Shown: piece by piece, positions 13,545 through 25,000 of the stretch
Layout: every line of letters starts with the position of its first letter
How positions within the stretch are numbered: the first letter of the stretch is position 1
Assembly: GCA_030272155.1 (NCBI GenBank)
Contig: CP126203.1
Location: forward strand, 496,001-560,000
DNA from: Tetradesmus obliquus
Taxonomy: Eukaryota > Chlorophyta > Chlorophyceae > Sphaeropleales > Scenedesmaceae
Reading direction: 5' to 3'
Length of the DNA: 64,000 nucleotides
Position numbers and translations under genes: made by a program
Notes under the pieces: generated by a model
Database searches by the model: none
What the model saw: the letters and a program-made list of their open reading frames with translations, nothing else
What the model was told of the DNA's origin: nothing

Positions 13545-14533
13545 GCCCGACACAGCAACTGCTGCAGAGGCAGGTGGCTGCATTGGAGCAGCAGCCGCAG
13601 GGCTTGTCACTGCAGCAGCAGCAGCAGCAGCAGCAGGTGGCTGCTCAGCCTGTTGATGGTTTCAGGGAGCAGCTGATGGCTGAGCTGTCTGCGGGTCACG
13701 TCATCAACAGCAGTGATGACGTCCGCATTGGAGCGAGCCGTGCAAGGACAGATGAGGTAGGCTGATTGGAGCTTTGTTAGCAATGTATGCTGTGGGCGCT
13801 CACATATCTTGGGTGTGTACGCAAGAGGCCAATATGGGAGTGTACAGTGAGGGAAAGCGCATACGACTGGAGGTCTGCATGCGCATTGCGTATTGTTGTG
13901 CTTCTACTTCAGCATGACCGCGCTTGTGTTCTTCCTGATCGTAGCAGTCAATCTGCTTGCAACTGCGTCATGTGCAACTGCCACTTTACTACTTTGCAAT
14001 GTTCATGGAACCCTGAACCGCTGCAAGCCCTGCCTCATCGTGCTGTTGTGCTGCAGCTGAGGCAGTTGTACCGTGACATTGCCACTAAGGAGGCTTACAT
14101 TGCCCGCCTAGAGGCCCGGTCACGCACACCACATGCCAACACAACAGCCAGACCACTGCAACTCCACCACCACCACCAGCAGCAGCAGCAGCAGGCAGGG
14201 TGGCACCGGGCAGAAGCGATGCCAGTGCTGCAGCAGCAGCAGCAGCCAGGCGCAAGCATGCTGGCTGGAGAGGGCAGTTGCATGCTCGCTGTGGGCAGCT
14301 CTCAGGTGCAGCTGCTGCAGCAAGCAGGGCTCCCAGGCATCAGCAGCAGCAGCAGGCGCTACCTATCGTCACCTAGCCATGCAACTGGTGAGCCGGCAGC
14401 TGCTACAAAAATGAAGCAGCACAGCCAGCCTGCGTGTGTGAGCACAGCAGCAGCGCTGAGCAGTAGTCCGCCAAACCGTCCGCAGTATGATGCATCCAGG
14501 TGGTATTCCGCTGCTCGCTCGCCAGTTGCCGGC

Positions 14534-14578
<45 letters not shown>

Positions 14579-14791
14579 CTGCCAGGCTGGCCAGCTGTAG
14601 ATCCGCTGCTGCTGCTGCAGCAGCTGTCAGTGTCAGCTCCTGCATCACCCCCTGCAGTGGCCGCAAAGCCAGCAGCACTGCCAGGCAGGGAGGGGCAGGC
14701 AGCTGTGCAGGGCAGCAGCGGCAGCAGCATGCTGCAGAGTGCCAGCTTACGCCAGCATGTGTCAAGGTACTCGCCAGGGCCTGCCCTGTAG
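4034..14791 (+). CDS. Giant Gln-rich coiled-coil protein, function unknown
   Basis: Exons: 4034-4369, 4564-4809, 5013-5210, 5477-5626, 5931-11075, 11356-11487, 11774-12256, 12479-12583, 12767-13756, 14057-14791; joined they encode about 2839 residues. All nine introns are in phase 0. The ATG at 4034 (context AAAATGG) is the first in-frame ATG of the first exon. The N-terminal ~110 residues are not low-complexity; the rest is dominated by LQQQL-type heptad segments interspersed with Ala, Ser and poly-Gln tracts. Near residue ~2600 a more ordinary helix reads RQLYRDIATKEAYIARLE. The protein should form a very long rod, as in golgins, centrosomal or flagellar-base scaffolds, but no family motif lets me choose. 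The main exon alone is 5145 nt. An additional 5' exon cannot be excluded. Confidence 0.85.
5690..5765 (+). repeat. Possible donor-side copy of coiled-coil exon 4
   Basis: The stretch shares the ggcacagcagcgct block and following CAG-rich bases with the end of the exon ending at 5626. Because the whole gene is CAG-rich, chance resemblance is possible. Confidence 0.35.
13504..13542 (+). repeat. (CAG)13 tract in coding sequence
   Basis: An uninterrupted CAG run encoding poly-Gln in the ninth exon of the coiled-coil gene. Similar in-frame runs lie near 6760-6795, 10063-10089 and, as Ala-coding GCA, near 9886-9912 and 14538-14577. Confidence 0.9.
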
Positions 14792-17700
14792 ACCTGGCTG
14801 GACAGATGGGTGTTTGTTTGGCCACGGGGCGTGGATGCTTGTGTGGCACAACCACAGCAAGACAATGTTTGCTTGCAGGGCCTGATCATCACATGTCATG
14901 ATGGATCATCTGCAACTCCAAAATAGCTGGGTGATGCCTGGCTTATGTGATCTCCTGCCGTGAATATCTGATGTTGTCAGGGTCCTACATTGACGCGGCT
15001 GGCCAAAGCAGTGTGTTGCAACGTGCAGCCTGCAAGCATGGCAATTTCAGACGCTGACTTCAATCTGGGGACATACTCACAACAGCGTGAGTAACATAGA
15101 TAACAGGTGTGTCCCTGCTGTGATTGCATGGGCAAGGTTGCTTGAATTGTTTGATTGTGCATTGGTGGCCAAGCTTAGCGGCTGTGAACCTTGAGCGATT
15201 GATTCTAGATATGCCTTATTGCGCAACCCCTGGGTTCTGCACTGATCTGGCATGCCCTGCACACGCAGTGCAAATGCAGTGCTGGCTTGTGGTGTAGCTG
15301 TTGCGCAAACATTAACTTGGTGCTGGTGGTGATCGTGATCTGCAATGCGGTTGGGTTTGATGGCTGTGATTGCCAAACCCATGGGCAAGCCATGCACCAG
15401 AGTCAAGTAAGTGTGTAGTGTGATTCATACTGACAGCTGGAAGGCATTATTTAGTTCAGCTTTGATTCATTCGTTGAGGCAGCTGACATCATCAATGCAG
15501 CAGCATGATTTATTGTGGTAGCTGCTATCATCAGTGCTGTGGGCCACCCATCTATGCTTGCCTGGCTATGACATGGCCGCAGCGTGGCTGTGGCTGCAAA
15601 GCTAGTGAAGGCTGCACGACCAGTGAGCAGTGAATCCAGCCAGGTAGGGTAGTGCCTGCTTGTGCTGTGGTGGAAATTCTGTAGCGAAGGTTTGTGCTTG
15701 CCTCAGCTACAGTAGCATGCAATGCTTCCAATGCAGCCAATGATATTGCCAACGTGCGGCATGCAAGTACCAGCAACATGGCGTGGACGCGTTGGGAGTC
15801 ATCAGTCAGGCTCTGTCATGTGTTTGTCTATGCTCTAGTCATACCTGTGTAGCTTAGCTAGGCAGTGCCTAGGCTGAGCCAGGCACAGTGTAGGTAGGGC
15901 AGACGAGCCAGTACTACTGCACTTGTTTTGGTAAAACTGCCGCAAGGCTTGCACGATGCTATACAAGTGTCCTTGCCAGGTCGAGCTTCCAGGATCCCTG
16001 CATGCTTGATACAGTGTTGTTGGTGCATTGCGGGCCCAGCCTTTCACTGCTGAGATCCAGTGTAAGAGGGGCAGTGATCCATTCAGGTGCTCATTGCTGG
16101 TGTTCGTGCTTTGCCGGCCACTGGCGGCCAGCATGGTAACACAGCTGGCAATCTTTAAGCTGCTGCAGCCTGCTGAGCAGTACCGCATCATGTGGCTGCG
16201 CTGTGTGTGCCGCAGCGCTGCTAGCAGGTACCCTGGTAAGAAATAGTTCTCTGGTAAAGTGCCGGTCGGTGTATAGAAGGCGCGTGTGCTGCAACACGCC
16301 GTCAAACTACGTAGCACTGCTACGGGTATGCATCATTCTAGCAGGAGTCCCAGCTGAACAAACGACTGTGATCAGATCGTTACAGATTGAAAGCGGGCCA
16401 GTGGCATGTCGCTCATTGCAAGTCCAGCAGCACATCAGAATGCGGCCTTAAGAGTGGCAGCACCAATGCAGCATGCACGTCAAGCCTTGTAGAGCTTGCA
16501 GCGGACCGCAATCTGCAACTACACAGCCACAGCTGCACCGAAATCATGTACACAACGGCAATGAAATAGATAGATAGAAAAGCCTGCTGTAGGACCTGCG
16601 CGTGCCATATGCACCGTCCACGCAACCATGCTCAGCTGCAGTTACAACAGTCTGATGCACAAACATGTTCCACACACCACCTTCCACGTGCCAGTTGAGG
16701 CAACTCCACGTGCCTGCGCCACGCTGCAGCAGAAAACTTCAGCTGCGCGGCCTCTGTTCGCAGGCTGACACACCAGTGGTGTGCCAGAAATGGCAATGCA
16801 TGAAATCCATCCAGGCACAAGTGCTGCCATACATAACCAGCCAAACCATACACGCAGCGCAAACCAGTCAGCTGCAGTGAAGCAGTTATAAGCAGCACAT
16901 AATCACATTAGGGCAACGCGTGCGTGCCACACACATCACCTGTCGAGCATTGAGTTCATGCATGTCTCCCCTCTCCGACGTCAATCCGTGGGCCAGCCAA
17001 CTGCCTCACATGCTGCGCCTGCTCATGCTGTACGCAGGCATGCATGCATGCATGCACGCAGGCATGCATGCAAGGAAATGCCTGGCTGCAGCAATATCAA
17101 GCACCGAGCTGTACCACAGCTGTGTTGCTACAGCCATTCTGCTGACAGCATGCTGCCACAGCAATCTGGCACAACATGCGCTGCAAAAGAGAGGTGCACA
17201 GCTTCATGATGAATTGCAACATGTCCGGCATCAAGCCGGAACCTAGCGGAGGCAATGTGCAACACTCGGGAACTGCCTGTGCGGAGAAGGCACCACGTGC
17301 ACATCATCTGATGCCAACCATGCATGATAGAATGGCTGGGCTAACCACCTTGCCCCAACCCCACGATTCATACAGGGCGAATGCTATAGATGCCCTGTTG
17401 AGCAGCATCAGGCGAACCAAGATTGCTGTTGCAGGCCAACAGCAGCAATGCACGCGCGGTCGCGCGCTTTCATGTGCCTCTCTGCACCAGATGCTGAAAT
17501 TGGCACAGGTTTCCAATGCAGAATAGGCAGCACTGGTGTAGTGATGGGTCAAACAAGCACAACACTGGCAGTGAAAAGACAGATGTCACTCTGCAGTGAC
17601 TGTGGCTGGCTGTGCATTGCATGCGTTGCTGCTCCTGGACTTGCGCAACAGCGCACTGCCACTAAGCTAGCTCTGCATGCATAGCAAGTCATGCCGCCAC

Positions 17701-18582
17701 AATGCACTCCTTTTGGCTGAATTACGCACCATGCATTCAAGCAAAGAACATGGCGAGTTCACTCGGGTTCACTGCACAGCAGGCGTGGCGCATCTGCTTG
17801 CGCTGCTGCAATGCCTGACACATGCAGCGCTGCGCCCTACTGTACGCAGCATGGAGACGCAGCTCTCGCATCAACAAAAGCTAGCTACCACTGACATAAC
17901 TGCTGCTACTGCCGGCTATGCTGCTGCCGAGGTCTCTTAGCACCCTGGACTGAAGCGGCGAGAAGCAGCACAGCTGCACAGTGATGATCTGGCCAAAGAA
18001 GCAGCCTATGCACAAGTCATGCGTAGCCATGCCTACGTCACAAATGCTCGACAGTCATGCTGCATAAGCTGAAAGAGGCACCGGGTTAACAGTGCCGTGA
18101 GATGGAAGCAAAAGCGAGAGCTATGCAGCGCAGCAAAAGGCTGCTGGCGCTGTCAAATGCTGCTGGTACACACGGGAGTACGCACAGGTCGATTGTGTTC
18201 ACTCACCATCTATGCTACCTTAAAGTCCTGCAAGCCATACTACATACATACGCTACAGCAGCACCGCCTTGCACACAGCAGCAGCTGCTGCTGCGAGTAA
18301 CAAGGACAATGCTGCTACTGGAGGCACGACAGCACGCAGCGCCAACACAGCCACTGCTGCTTCCTGCAGCTGCTGCAGCACTGCACATGCCGCCGCTATA
18401 GCCTCTGCTGCTGCTCCTACTGCCACTGCTGCTGCTGCCTACAGCTTCCAACAGGGCTCAGCAGCTGCTGGAAACCCTTCAGTGTAAGCTGCACCTTGCT
18501 GCCGCTGCTGACTGCACGCCGCTGCAAAGGCAGTCTCACAGCTGCTGCTGCTGCTAAGGCCAGATGCCAGGCCTGCTGCCTC
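14792..18582. other. Long stretch with no gene I can name
   Basis: It starts with the 3' flank of the coiled-coil gene. The part from about 16.6 to 17.7 kb has short hydrophobic minus-strand reading frames (for example 17552-17304) resembling those near 20-21 kb and 46-47 kb, but I cannot join them into a gene. A minus-strand frame of 160 codons at 16317-15835 matches nothing I recognise. From about 18.24 to 18.57 kb the sequence is GCT/CTG-rich low complexity. No transposon ends or tRNA were seen. Confidence 0.5.
17038..17074. repeat. CATG/GCAT microsatellite
   Basis: A short imperfect tandem run of catg/gcat tetramers (catgcatgcatgcacgcagg and similar), self-complementary and able to fold back. 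Confidence 0.8.
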
Positions 18583-19731
18583 TTATGACAGCAGCGGCTC
18601 TGGCTCTTCTAGCACAGTAGATAGCGGCTTGGTGCGCAGGTCCAGCAGCTGCTGTGGGAAGGCCACACGCGCAAGCAGGCTGCTGACCCTGTCACACATC
18701 GCTACCCATGGCAGCACAGTGACTGCCCCTACTTCTAGGTAGTTGCTGGCATGTGGGAAAGCCAGCAGGCGGTTGAAAGGCCAGGTGAGGTGTGGCGGGA
18801 TGTGCAGCAGCGCCTTGCCCCACCAAGCCACTACTGCCAGGGATATGAGCAGCACCTGCAGGCGTGCGAGGGTGGCAGCAGGTTTGCAGGAAGCACAGTT
18901 TGGCTTAGAGGTTGCAAGTTGAAGGAAGGGCGGCACAACACCGGCGCAGGAAGGCAAGTGTAGCGCGGAAGCTTGCAGGAGAGTGGTGGTTCGGGGACAC
19001 GAAGGGTTTCAAGCAAGGTAGCAGCAGTGAAAATGTCGCCAGCGTGCTACACATATATGCAAGGGCATTCTGGCGCTGCTGCAGCTGCTGCTCTTGCAGT
19101 AGCATGCCACAACAGTTGCACAGGTGCAAATCGTGGCAAAGATGTTTCTCGGGGCTGCTGAACTCCAAAGGCTCTATGCTTGTGTGTGGCATGCACCGCC
19201 AGATTGGCGCTGCCAAGCGGGACTGCTGATGTGACAGTTTGCTGCTGTTGTTGACTCCGCAATAGTTTGCATGGACAAAGCATCTGCCGTGCATGCGACT
19301 TTGCTGATCACAATACATGACACACCGTGCATTGGGTTGCAAACAAATATGGGCTGTCATCTTCAATCAATAGTGTGGGAGGGTCTTGGTGCTGTTGCTG
19401 CTGTTGCTGCTGTTCTTGCTGCGGTTGTGCGCACCTTGGCCGTAGCAACCACAGTATCTATTTTATCCTGAAGACTGCTTTCTTTGTGTTCCTGAAGAGC
19501 TGCCAGCTCTTTCTCCTTGGCGTTCGCCAGCCTCTGAAATTTAGCGCTCTTGACATATGTGCTAGGCGTGTTGAACGCTGCCGCCTCTTTCCGCAGAGAA
19601 GCTATCTCCTGAGCCAATCGCATCTTATGCTGATGAACAAAGCCGATTTTGCTGCGCAGGAGTAGCCAGCGCACGCCATTGAGGACGCATAGCGCCACGA
19701 AGACATAGCAAGGCCCCAAGCTAGCATCCAT
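18583..19731 (-). CDS. GET1: GET1/WRB-type receptor subunit for tail-anchored protein insertion
   Basis: Membrane receptor subunit that, with GET2/CAMLG, accepts tail-anchored proteins from the GET3 ATPase at the ER. Two exons, 19731-19435 and 18855-18583, joined in phase 0 (AAG then GTGCGC donor; CTGCAG acceptor), give 189 residues, close to the ~174-235 usual for the family. TM1 is at the N-terminus (CYVFVALCVLNGVRWLLL). A cytosolic coiled coil follows with the family signature EAAAFNTPSTYVKSAKFQR, then KEKEL. Exon 2 has TM2 (VLLISLAVVAWWGKALL) and a last hydrophobic segment after RLLAFPHAS (VGAVTVLPWVAMCDRVSSLL). The match to WRB/Get1 is by pattern over the whole length. The exon 2 acceptor is inferred from phase and alignment with the family; an alternative a little upstream is possible. 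Confidence 0.87.
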
Positions 19732-21811
19732 AGCGCTCGTTCAGTGCAATGTCATGTAAGTTTCGCACGTACTTTCTTTGGCTTGCGTTCTGGCTTCTTG
19801 TTTGTGAAGCCGAAGTCACCCCAGGTGGTGCACGAGTCACGAGCCAGAAAGTAAGCTGATCGTCAACAACAAAACACTGAGCATATACACAAGCGTGTCA
19901 GCGCGAGTCAGTGCGTCATTTGATGAGAGAAGCAATGCTTAGCATGTTGCGAGGTTGACTTTGTCAAAAAAAGAGCTGACAATGGCATGCTCATCCTTGG
20001 TCAAAACCGAACGCAGCTTAAGTGAATTAAAATCATAAAATGTTTCGATTGCAAAGCATTCTACGCACCCGATAGTAACTAGCTGCTGCTAGCTGCCCAG
20101 GTGACTGACAGGCCGCATCAGTGTGCTGGCCCACGCCATGACTGAACCGCAAAGCCGATAGACAGGATATTCAAAGGGTTCCTCACCTACAAACCAGCTG
20201 AGCTGGACGAGGCAGCAACATTGGACTGTTGAAAGCAGTGTTGCACCCTGGCTGCCCACAGCGCAACGCCTCTGTCTGTTAGAGCACCTCTGTATCTGCC
20301 ATGCTTTGACAGGTAAACCCACAAGATGCCTGCCCCGCGCATGGCGTGCCAGTGCAATCGCCCCACCAGAGTTGCAACTGCCAGGTGCCCAAGCAGCAGG
20401 ACAGCCACCGTCGTAAGCGGCATGCACAACAGCACAGCCAACGCAGCTGCACTTGCAGTCAATGCTCAGTACGGCTGCCCACAATACTGGAGGCGCACGC
20501 AGTGCATGCAATGATCCATGTCCCTCAATCGCGCCACAAAGCACTGCTTTGTGGTGGCATGAGCCTGCAAGGCAGATCACGCACCTGCTGGAGGCTGCTG
20601 CCAGATACAGCAGCCTGCACAGTGCTGGAAGGACTCCAGGTGCTGCAGCAGTGTTGCAAATCACCACCAGTGACACACCACACAATGCATATATGGCAAT
20701 GGGCAGTGCTGCCAATTCGGCCCTTCAGTCAGCACCTTCAAACTCGATTGCGCCTTGCAACCAGATCAAGCCGCGCACAGCGTATGCTGCAAGCCTATGC
20801 TGCAGCCTATGCTGCAAGCACTTAACACCCAACTTGAGCAGCACTGCAGCACGCAGTGGCACAGGCAGAACCATCATGCCAAACTGCAGGGCCACAGCAC
20901 CAGGAGCAGCGTTGAGCAGCACCACAGCACCACAGCAGGTACAAGGCTTGCAGTGGGAGCCCACTCAGCCGCGTGTGCTTGCTGGAACTGCTCTGTTATC
21001 CACACAGAAGATCACAAGCAGCAGCAAGCTTGCATGCTTCTTACTTTCGCACTTCTCTGATATTTATGTGCAGGCAACGGTTCCATGAGAGGAAAACCCC
21101 ACCCAAGCAAGTACAATGCGAACAGCCAACCCTAATCACACACAGGCCATCCACATAACATGATGCTTACTCCTACAGTATTTCACACACCAAGCATGTA
21201 GCACCAGACAGTACATGCGCACGCATCTGCAGCTGCCCTCTTCCATTGCTGCACATGTTGCGCACCAAAGCCGCAACTGCCACTACAAAAATGAGGTAGA
21301 CGTACTACGTAGTACTGCCAAAATATGCATGTGGATCCAGCTCCGAAGCTGCACAAGGTGCTGGCCTTGCAGCCTCAGCCGCCCTGGACCAAACTCCGCC
21401 TTGTAACCGCACTGGAGCCTCATGCAAGGTGCATGCTGTATGTGCTAACCTACAAGATAGCTATTCACCCATCCCGCAGGAGAGGTGAGTTTGCATGCCC
21501 GCCCTGCCTCATCTGCTGCTGCACCTCTCGCTTATGTAGGTGCTGCATACATGCGCATACATGGCCGACAACAGCAACAGTGCCACCATAGGCCCACCAC
21601 ACGCATTGCTCGGCCCACCCAAAGCAGTGCCCGCATGTCTGCACACTACTTGTTTCACCAGGCGTCGCCGCCAAGCAGCATAGCAGGCCACCCAGCAGCT
21701 CTCAACACGCCTGACAGACTCCACCACCTCTGCACCACACCCGGCTACCTCCTACGCAGCACAAAATCCGCATGTACACCACCAATTTACACCTGATGTG
21801 GCCTATTCGGC
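19732..21811. other. Unassigned stretch with hydrophobic minus-strand reading frames
   Basis: It lies between the GET1 start and the GH32 stop. The first ~350 bp is the GET1 upstream region and is less CAG-rich, with AT-rich patches near 19.95-20.06 kb. From 20089 to about 21730 several minus-strand frames are strongly hydrophobic (see the separate entry). Confidence 0.5.
20089..21727 (-). other. Possible multi-pass membrane protein gene or relic, not resolved into exons
   Basis: Minus-strand frames at 20715-20089, 20462-20187, 20964-20725 and 21727-21509 are rich in hydrophobic segments such as GAVALQFGMMVLPVPL and PMVALLLLSAMYAHV. They resemble frames in 46.2-47.7 kb (GAVAFRLWGSMLILCG; GGPGGNIVMVCICCLS). 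That would fit two copies of one multi-TM family, but the frames contain stops and I could not find a consistent set of splice sites. It could equally be the reverse complement of ordinary CAG/GCA-rich non-coding DNA, which tends to read as hydrophobic. Confidence 0.25.
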
Positions 21812-22031
21812 CTATTCAAAATCAAAGATGTCTGCACACAGCTCCTCCTCCGGCACTGCCACATGCTCCACATGCAGCAGCTGCTGCTCCCCATCCAGCC
21901 CCACACCAGCCAGCGCCAGCTGCTGCAGCTTCCCTGCTATCTCTGCTGCCCTAGGACTTGCCAGCTGCTGCTGCTGCTGCAGCAGCAGCGACGGCTGCGC
22001 CTTCAGGCTGCTGCTCAGCGACAGACTCGCG

Positions 22032-22062
<31 letters not shown>

Positions 22063-25000
22063 CATCCTGCTGATGCAGCGCTGCCAGCTCATCAAACAGG
22101 TCCTGCACCTCACCCGCTGCTGCTGCCGCTTGCTGCTGCTGCGGCTGCCACTGGCGCTTGTGCGGTGCAGCAATGCAGCTAGCCATCTCATAAGCAGCCA
22201 CGCGGTCGAGCCGTGCGTCTCCGTCTAGCGCTACAAACTCGATGCCTGCATCTGCGTGGCCGTGTGGAGGGCTGCCCCTGTAGATGCGCGTGGACAGCAC
22301 CTCGCCAGTGCCAGTGAAGATCTCAAGGCAGCTGCAGCAGCAGCAGCAGCAGAAGCAGCAATGGTGTCAGCGGCATCGTGCGAAGAGGTGCAAACACACG
22401 ACAAATTGCCGGACTACGCATACTGCCAGTGCAGGGCTGAAGCAGGAGCAAGACCAGGCAACACATGAAACAATTGATTAACCTCCGCCATAGTCAATCC
22501 AATGAACAGCAAGCAGCCGCCGCAGCAACAGCACGCCCACCTGGCATCCAGCAGCGGCCGCAGCGCCAGTGGCTGGCCCGGCTGCTGCTGCAGCGGCCCC
22601 ACTTGCCTCGACCCCAAACACCCAAATGTCTTTTCTTCTCTTGTTCACCAAAGCAAGTCTCCAAATTTTTCAGCATCCATAACATACAGTAAGGCGTTCC
22701 CTACCCACCTGGCATCCAGCAGCAACCGTAGCGCCAGCGGCTGGCCCGGCTTTTGCTGCAGCGGCCCCCCAATGCGCCTCGCCATAGGGGCAGTCAAGCT
22801 AAAGCTCATGGTAGCTGGATCTAAGGCCTCAAACACGACTTCAAGCAGGCCTGACTCCCAGTTGAACAGCACGGCTGCGCCGCCCTCGCCACCCTGGTGC
22901 CAGCTGCGCAGCAGCACGCCCACCGTTGAGGCGCTGCCCTGGCTGAACACGACCTGCAGGAGATACAGAACAACACCAAGAAACAGGATAAAAATGGTTC
23001 AGTCCAGATGGTGCCAGCTGCGCAGCAGCACACCTACTGTGGAAGCGCCGCCCTGGCTGAATACGGCCTGCGAAAGTGTCAGAGAAAACAGGGCAGGACA
23101 GGCAGGACAGTAAGTGAGATGCGCAAAAGGACTGTGCCAGCTGCGCAGCAGCACGCCCACGGTGGAAGCGCTGCCCTGGCTAAACATGGCCTGCAGAGAA
23201 GAAACACAGCACAGCCATTGATGCAGGTGTTTGAATGAATTCCAAGGCAGTTGACAGCTGCGCAGCAGCACGCCCACAGTGGAGGCGCTGCCCTGGCTGA
23301 ACACAGCCTGCAGGAAATGCAGAACAACACCAAGAAACAGGGCAGGCGTATTTCAGCAGGGATGGTGCCAGCTGCGCAGCAGCACGCCAACGGTGCTGGC
23401 GCGCCCTGGCTGAACACAGCCTGCAGGTGACAGAAGAAAGACCGCACAGACAGGCAGCTGATGAGGGTGCTCAGTGGAATACTAAGGCTGTTGACAGCTT
23501 AACGGCAGCATGCTTAAGTTGCTGGCGCTGCCCTGGCTGAACACGGCCTGCAGGAGATACAGAACAGCACCGAGAAACAGGGCAGGCGTAGTTCAGCAAA
23601 GATGGTGCCAGCTGCGCAGCAGTACGCCCACGGTGGAAGCGCTGCCCTGGCTGAACACGGCCTGCAAGATGATGGGAAAAAGACAGTACAGACGACTTCA
23701 ATGCAGGTGAATAGAGATTGGGGCTGTTGACAGCTGCGCAGCAGCACACCCACAGTGCTTGCGCTGCCCTGGCTGAACACGGCCTGCAGGAGATACAGAA
23801 CAACACCAAGAAACAGGACGGCAGTGATTCAGCAAAGATGGTGCCAGCTGCGCAGCAGCACGCCCACGGTGCTGGCGCTGCCCTGGCTGAACACGGCCTG
23901 CAGGTGAGAGAATAAGATAAACAGTAGAGCAGATGACGCTGGTTAACCACAACAGGTTATCCACAGTTAACCACAGCACAACCTGCTGCACCAAGCATGC
24001 GAGCCACATCCGATGTATATACACCAGCCACAAATAACACCAGCGCAAACAAAAACAGCCCAAGCGCCCACCTCTATATCCAGGCAGCGGCTGCTGAACA
24101 GCCCCGGCACCGGCAGTGACGCCTGCGGTCCGCCTAGCTGCACATGGCTGGCCTGCCACGCCTCGCCCTGCCTCAGGCTCAGCAGCTCAGGGGCATGGAC
24201 ACATACACAACCACAACACAACCTGCTGCAGCAAGCTGACCAGCCACATACAATTCTATGAAACAGCCACAACATTGTGCAACACACAGCAAGCACAGTC
24301 TAAACACGCACCTCTATGTCGAGGCAGCGGCTGCCGACCAGGCCCGGCACCGGCAGCGAGGCCTGTGGTCCACCCAGCTGCACAGGGCTGGCCTGCCACA
24401 CCTCGCCCTGCCTCAGGCTCAGCAGCATGCACAATCAACAAAACAGTCACTACCATCCGCAGCATGTCCCGCACACCCACCCACAGAACCTGCTACAGCA
24501 CGCAACAAAGACAGCTGCTCGCACCTCTATGTCAAGGCAGCGGCTGCCAACCAAGCCAGGCACCGGCAGTGACGCCTGTGGTCCGCCTAGCTGCACATGG
24601 CTGGCTTGCCACGCCTCGCCCTGCCTCAGGCTCAGCAGCTCGGGGGCGGGGAGCTGCACCAGCCTGTCACCATCCAGGTGCAGCAGGCGCGGCACTGTCA
24701 TGCAGCCCGCGTAGTCGTACGTGCCGACCTGCACAAACAGGCAATGAAAGACAAACACAGTAAGGAAGCGTGAGTACAGTTGATTTGACACTGAACGTCT
24801 TTGCAGCGTGTTGTGCAGCCGGCATAGTCGTGCTGACCTGCACAAGCAGGCATTGGCGTGCTGTGGTGAGCAACTCAGCTGCATGAAAGTAGGGGTACAG
24901 TGATGGGGGGCATATAGTCGTATGTGCCGACCTATCACCTGCCTCGCCCTGCATCATCCCATCCACAGTAGCCGCATCCGCATGCCATCCGTCATGCGAA

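Noticed and set aside
15835-16317. 160-codon minus-strand frame considered as a transposase fragment
   Set aside because: No catalytic motif, terminal repeat or neighbouring fragment supports it.
23003-23908. Evenly spaced repeats resembling a CRISPR array
   Set aside because: The repeated unit is the start of a GH32 exon with its acceptor, and spacers are related intron sequence, in a eukaryotic gene.
22502-24763. Plus-strand frames of about 200 codons over the GH32 introns
   Set aside because: They run antisense through the tandem junction copies, and their internal repeats simply follow the array; the minus strand holds the conserved GH32 exons.
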